From: Dinochytrium kinnereticum
Taxonomy: Eukaryota; Chytridiomycota; Chytridiomycetes; Chytridiales; Chytridiaceae
DNA length: 28,366 bases
Assembly (NCBI GenBank): GCA_027604005.1
Contig: JADGJT010000088.1
Coordinates: 41,600-69,965 of the forward strand
Reading direction: 5' to 3'
The notes under the pieces were generated by a model, which was given only the letters and a program-made list of their open reading frames with translations, made no database searches and had not been told where the DNA came from. A program made the position numbers and the translations under genes. Positions 27,978 to 28,366 of this stretch are shown in pieces. Every line of letters starts with the position of its first letter. Positions within the stretch are counted from its first letter, which is position 1.

Positions 27978-28143
27978 GGATTTATAAGAGTTTCATCTAT
28001 CTCCATGGTGTTGTGTTTTCCTGTATAATCATCAGTTATCTATTCCGCTTCGTTCTTTTCATGTTTGGATAGCCTTGTTTTTCTCTGGCATGCGAAAATA
28101 CACTTTTTTACATTACGTACTATGCTGTAAAAGTGGACGAAAA

Positions 28144-28366
28144 ATGGACGCGCAAGATTTTTTGGGCTCTTTCAATAAAAGCATTTTACTGCCGACGCAG
28201 CTTGAGCAGGCTTTTGCCACAGCGTCGGGTGATCATTGGTACACTGCTGACTGGATGATCAAGCTTCTTGACTTTCCGGGATGGATACTCCCTTTCGGTA
28301 GATTAAAGGAAGGAGGTGTGACCCCCCCTCAGGAATGTTACTTCCCAAACGCTGGGATGTCATCCG
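28144..28366 (+). CDS. Start of an unrecognised ORF running off the window
   Basis: An ATG at 28144 (context aaaatggac) opens a frame that stays open to the window end, 74 codons: MDAQDFLGSFNKSILLP, then ASGDHWYTADWMIKLLD and TPPQECYFPNAG. A donor-like ggtaga at 28297-28302 could mark an intron. No domain is recognised. It is 219 bases downstream of Cut8 on the same strand. Confidence 0.4.
   Translation, partial: MDAQDFLGSFNKSILLPTQLEQAFATASGDHWYTADWMIKLLDFPGWILPFGRLKEGGVTPPQECYFPNAGMSS

Noticed and set aside
1..28366. tRNA, rRNA, CRISPR, transposon or viral genes
   Set aside because: I looked for box B-like GTTCRA motifs, regular direct repeats with spacers, and transposase or polymerase motifs and found none that held up.

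Overview
The window is a gene-dense, intron-rich nuclear segment from a fungus-like eukaryote, most probably an early-diverging, flagellated (zoosporic, chytrid-grade) fungus. The evidence is the mixture of genes. A Cut8/STS1 nuclear proteasome tether is a fungal hallmark. It sits with a CXorf65-type protein, a family I associate with flagellated lineages, and with a Slo/BK-type potassium channel. Introns are short (about 38-116 nt, many 42-50 nt), mostly GT-AG, often with a CTAAC-like branch site. I saw no rRNA, tRNA, CRISPR array, transposase or viral gene. All exon joins were made by eye from splice signals, reading phase and family similarity, so individual boundaries can be off; every multi-exon model below closes in frame.

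Layout, left to right. 16-192: possible last exon of a plus-strand gene cut by the window edge. 273-1744 (-): BCKDK/PDK-type mitochondrial kinase. 1772-2639 (-): 5-formyltetrahydrofolate cyclo-ligase. 2702-5865 (+): AP-1/2 beta-adaptin, head-to-head with the cyclo-ligase. 5919-6989 (+): coiled-coil protein of unknown function. 7279-8509 (-): F-box protein with a short extra last exon. 9142-14109 (+): BK-like potassium channel in 25 exons. 14344-16007 (-): acidic single-pass membrane protein. 16453-17972 (-): fucosyltransferase-like type II membrane protein. 18404-22132 (+): FG-repeat nucleoporin with an N-terminal membrane helix. 22733-24171 (+): DCAF7/WDR68 WD-repeat protein. 24460-25337 (+): CXorf65-like protein. 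25371-25917 (-): Mediator subunit 10. 26047-26700 (-): succinate dehydrogenase membrane anchor (SDHD/CybS). 26947-27924 (+): Cut8/STS1. 28144-end (+): start of an unrecognised ORF.

The genes are not an operon or a cluster with one function; most are housekeeping (mitochondrial metabolism, vesicle coats, nuclear pore, transcription, proteasome targeting). The points most worth a second look are: the POM121-like membrane-anchored FG nucleoporin; the BK-like channel that keeps a perfect potassium filter but has lost the calcium-bowl aspartates; the CXorf65 homologue with an in-frame GC-AG intron; and the beta-adaptin that stops before the platform half of its ear.
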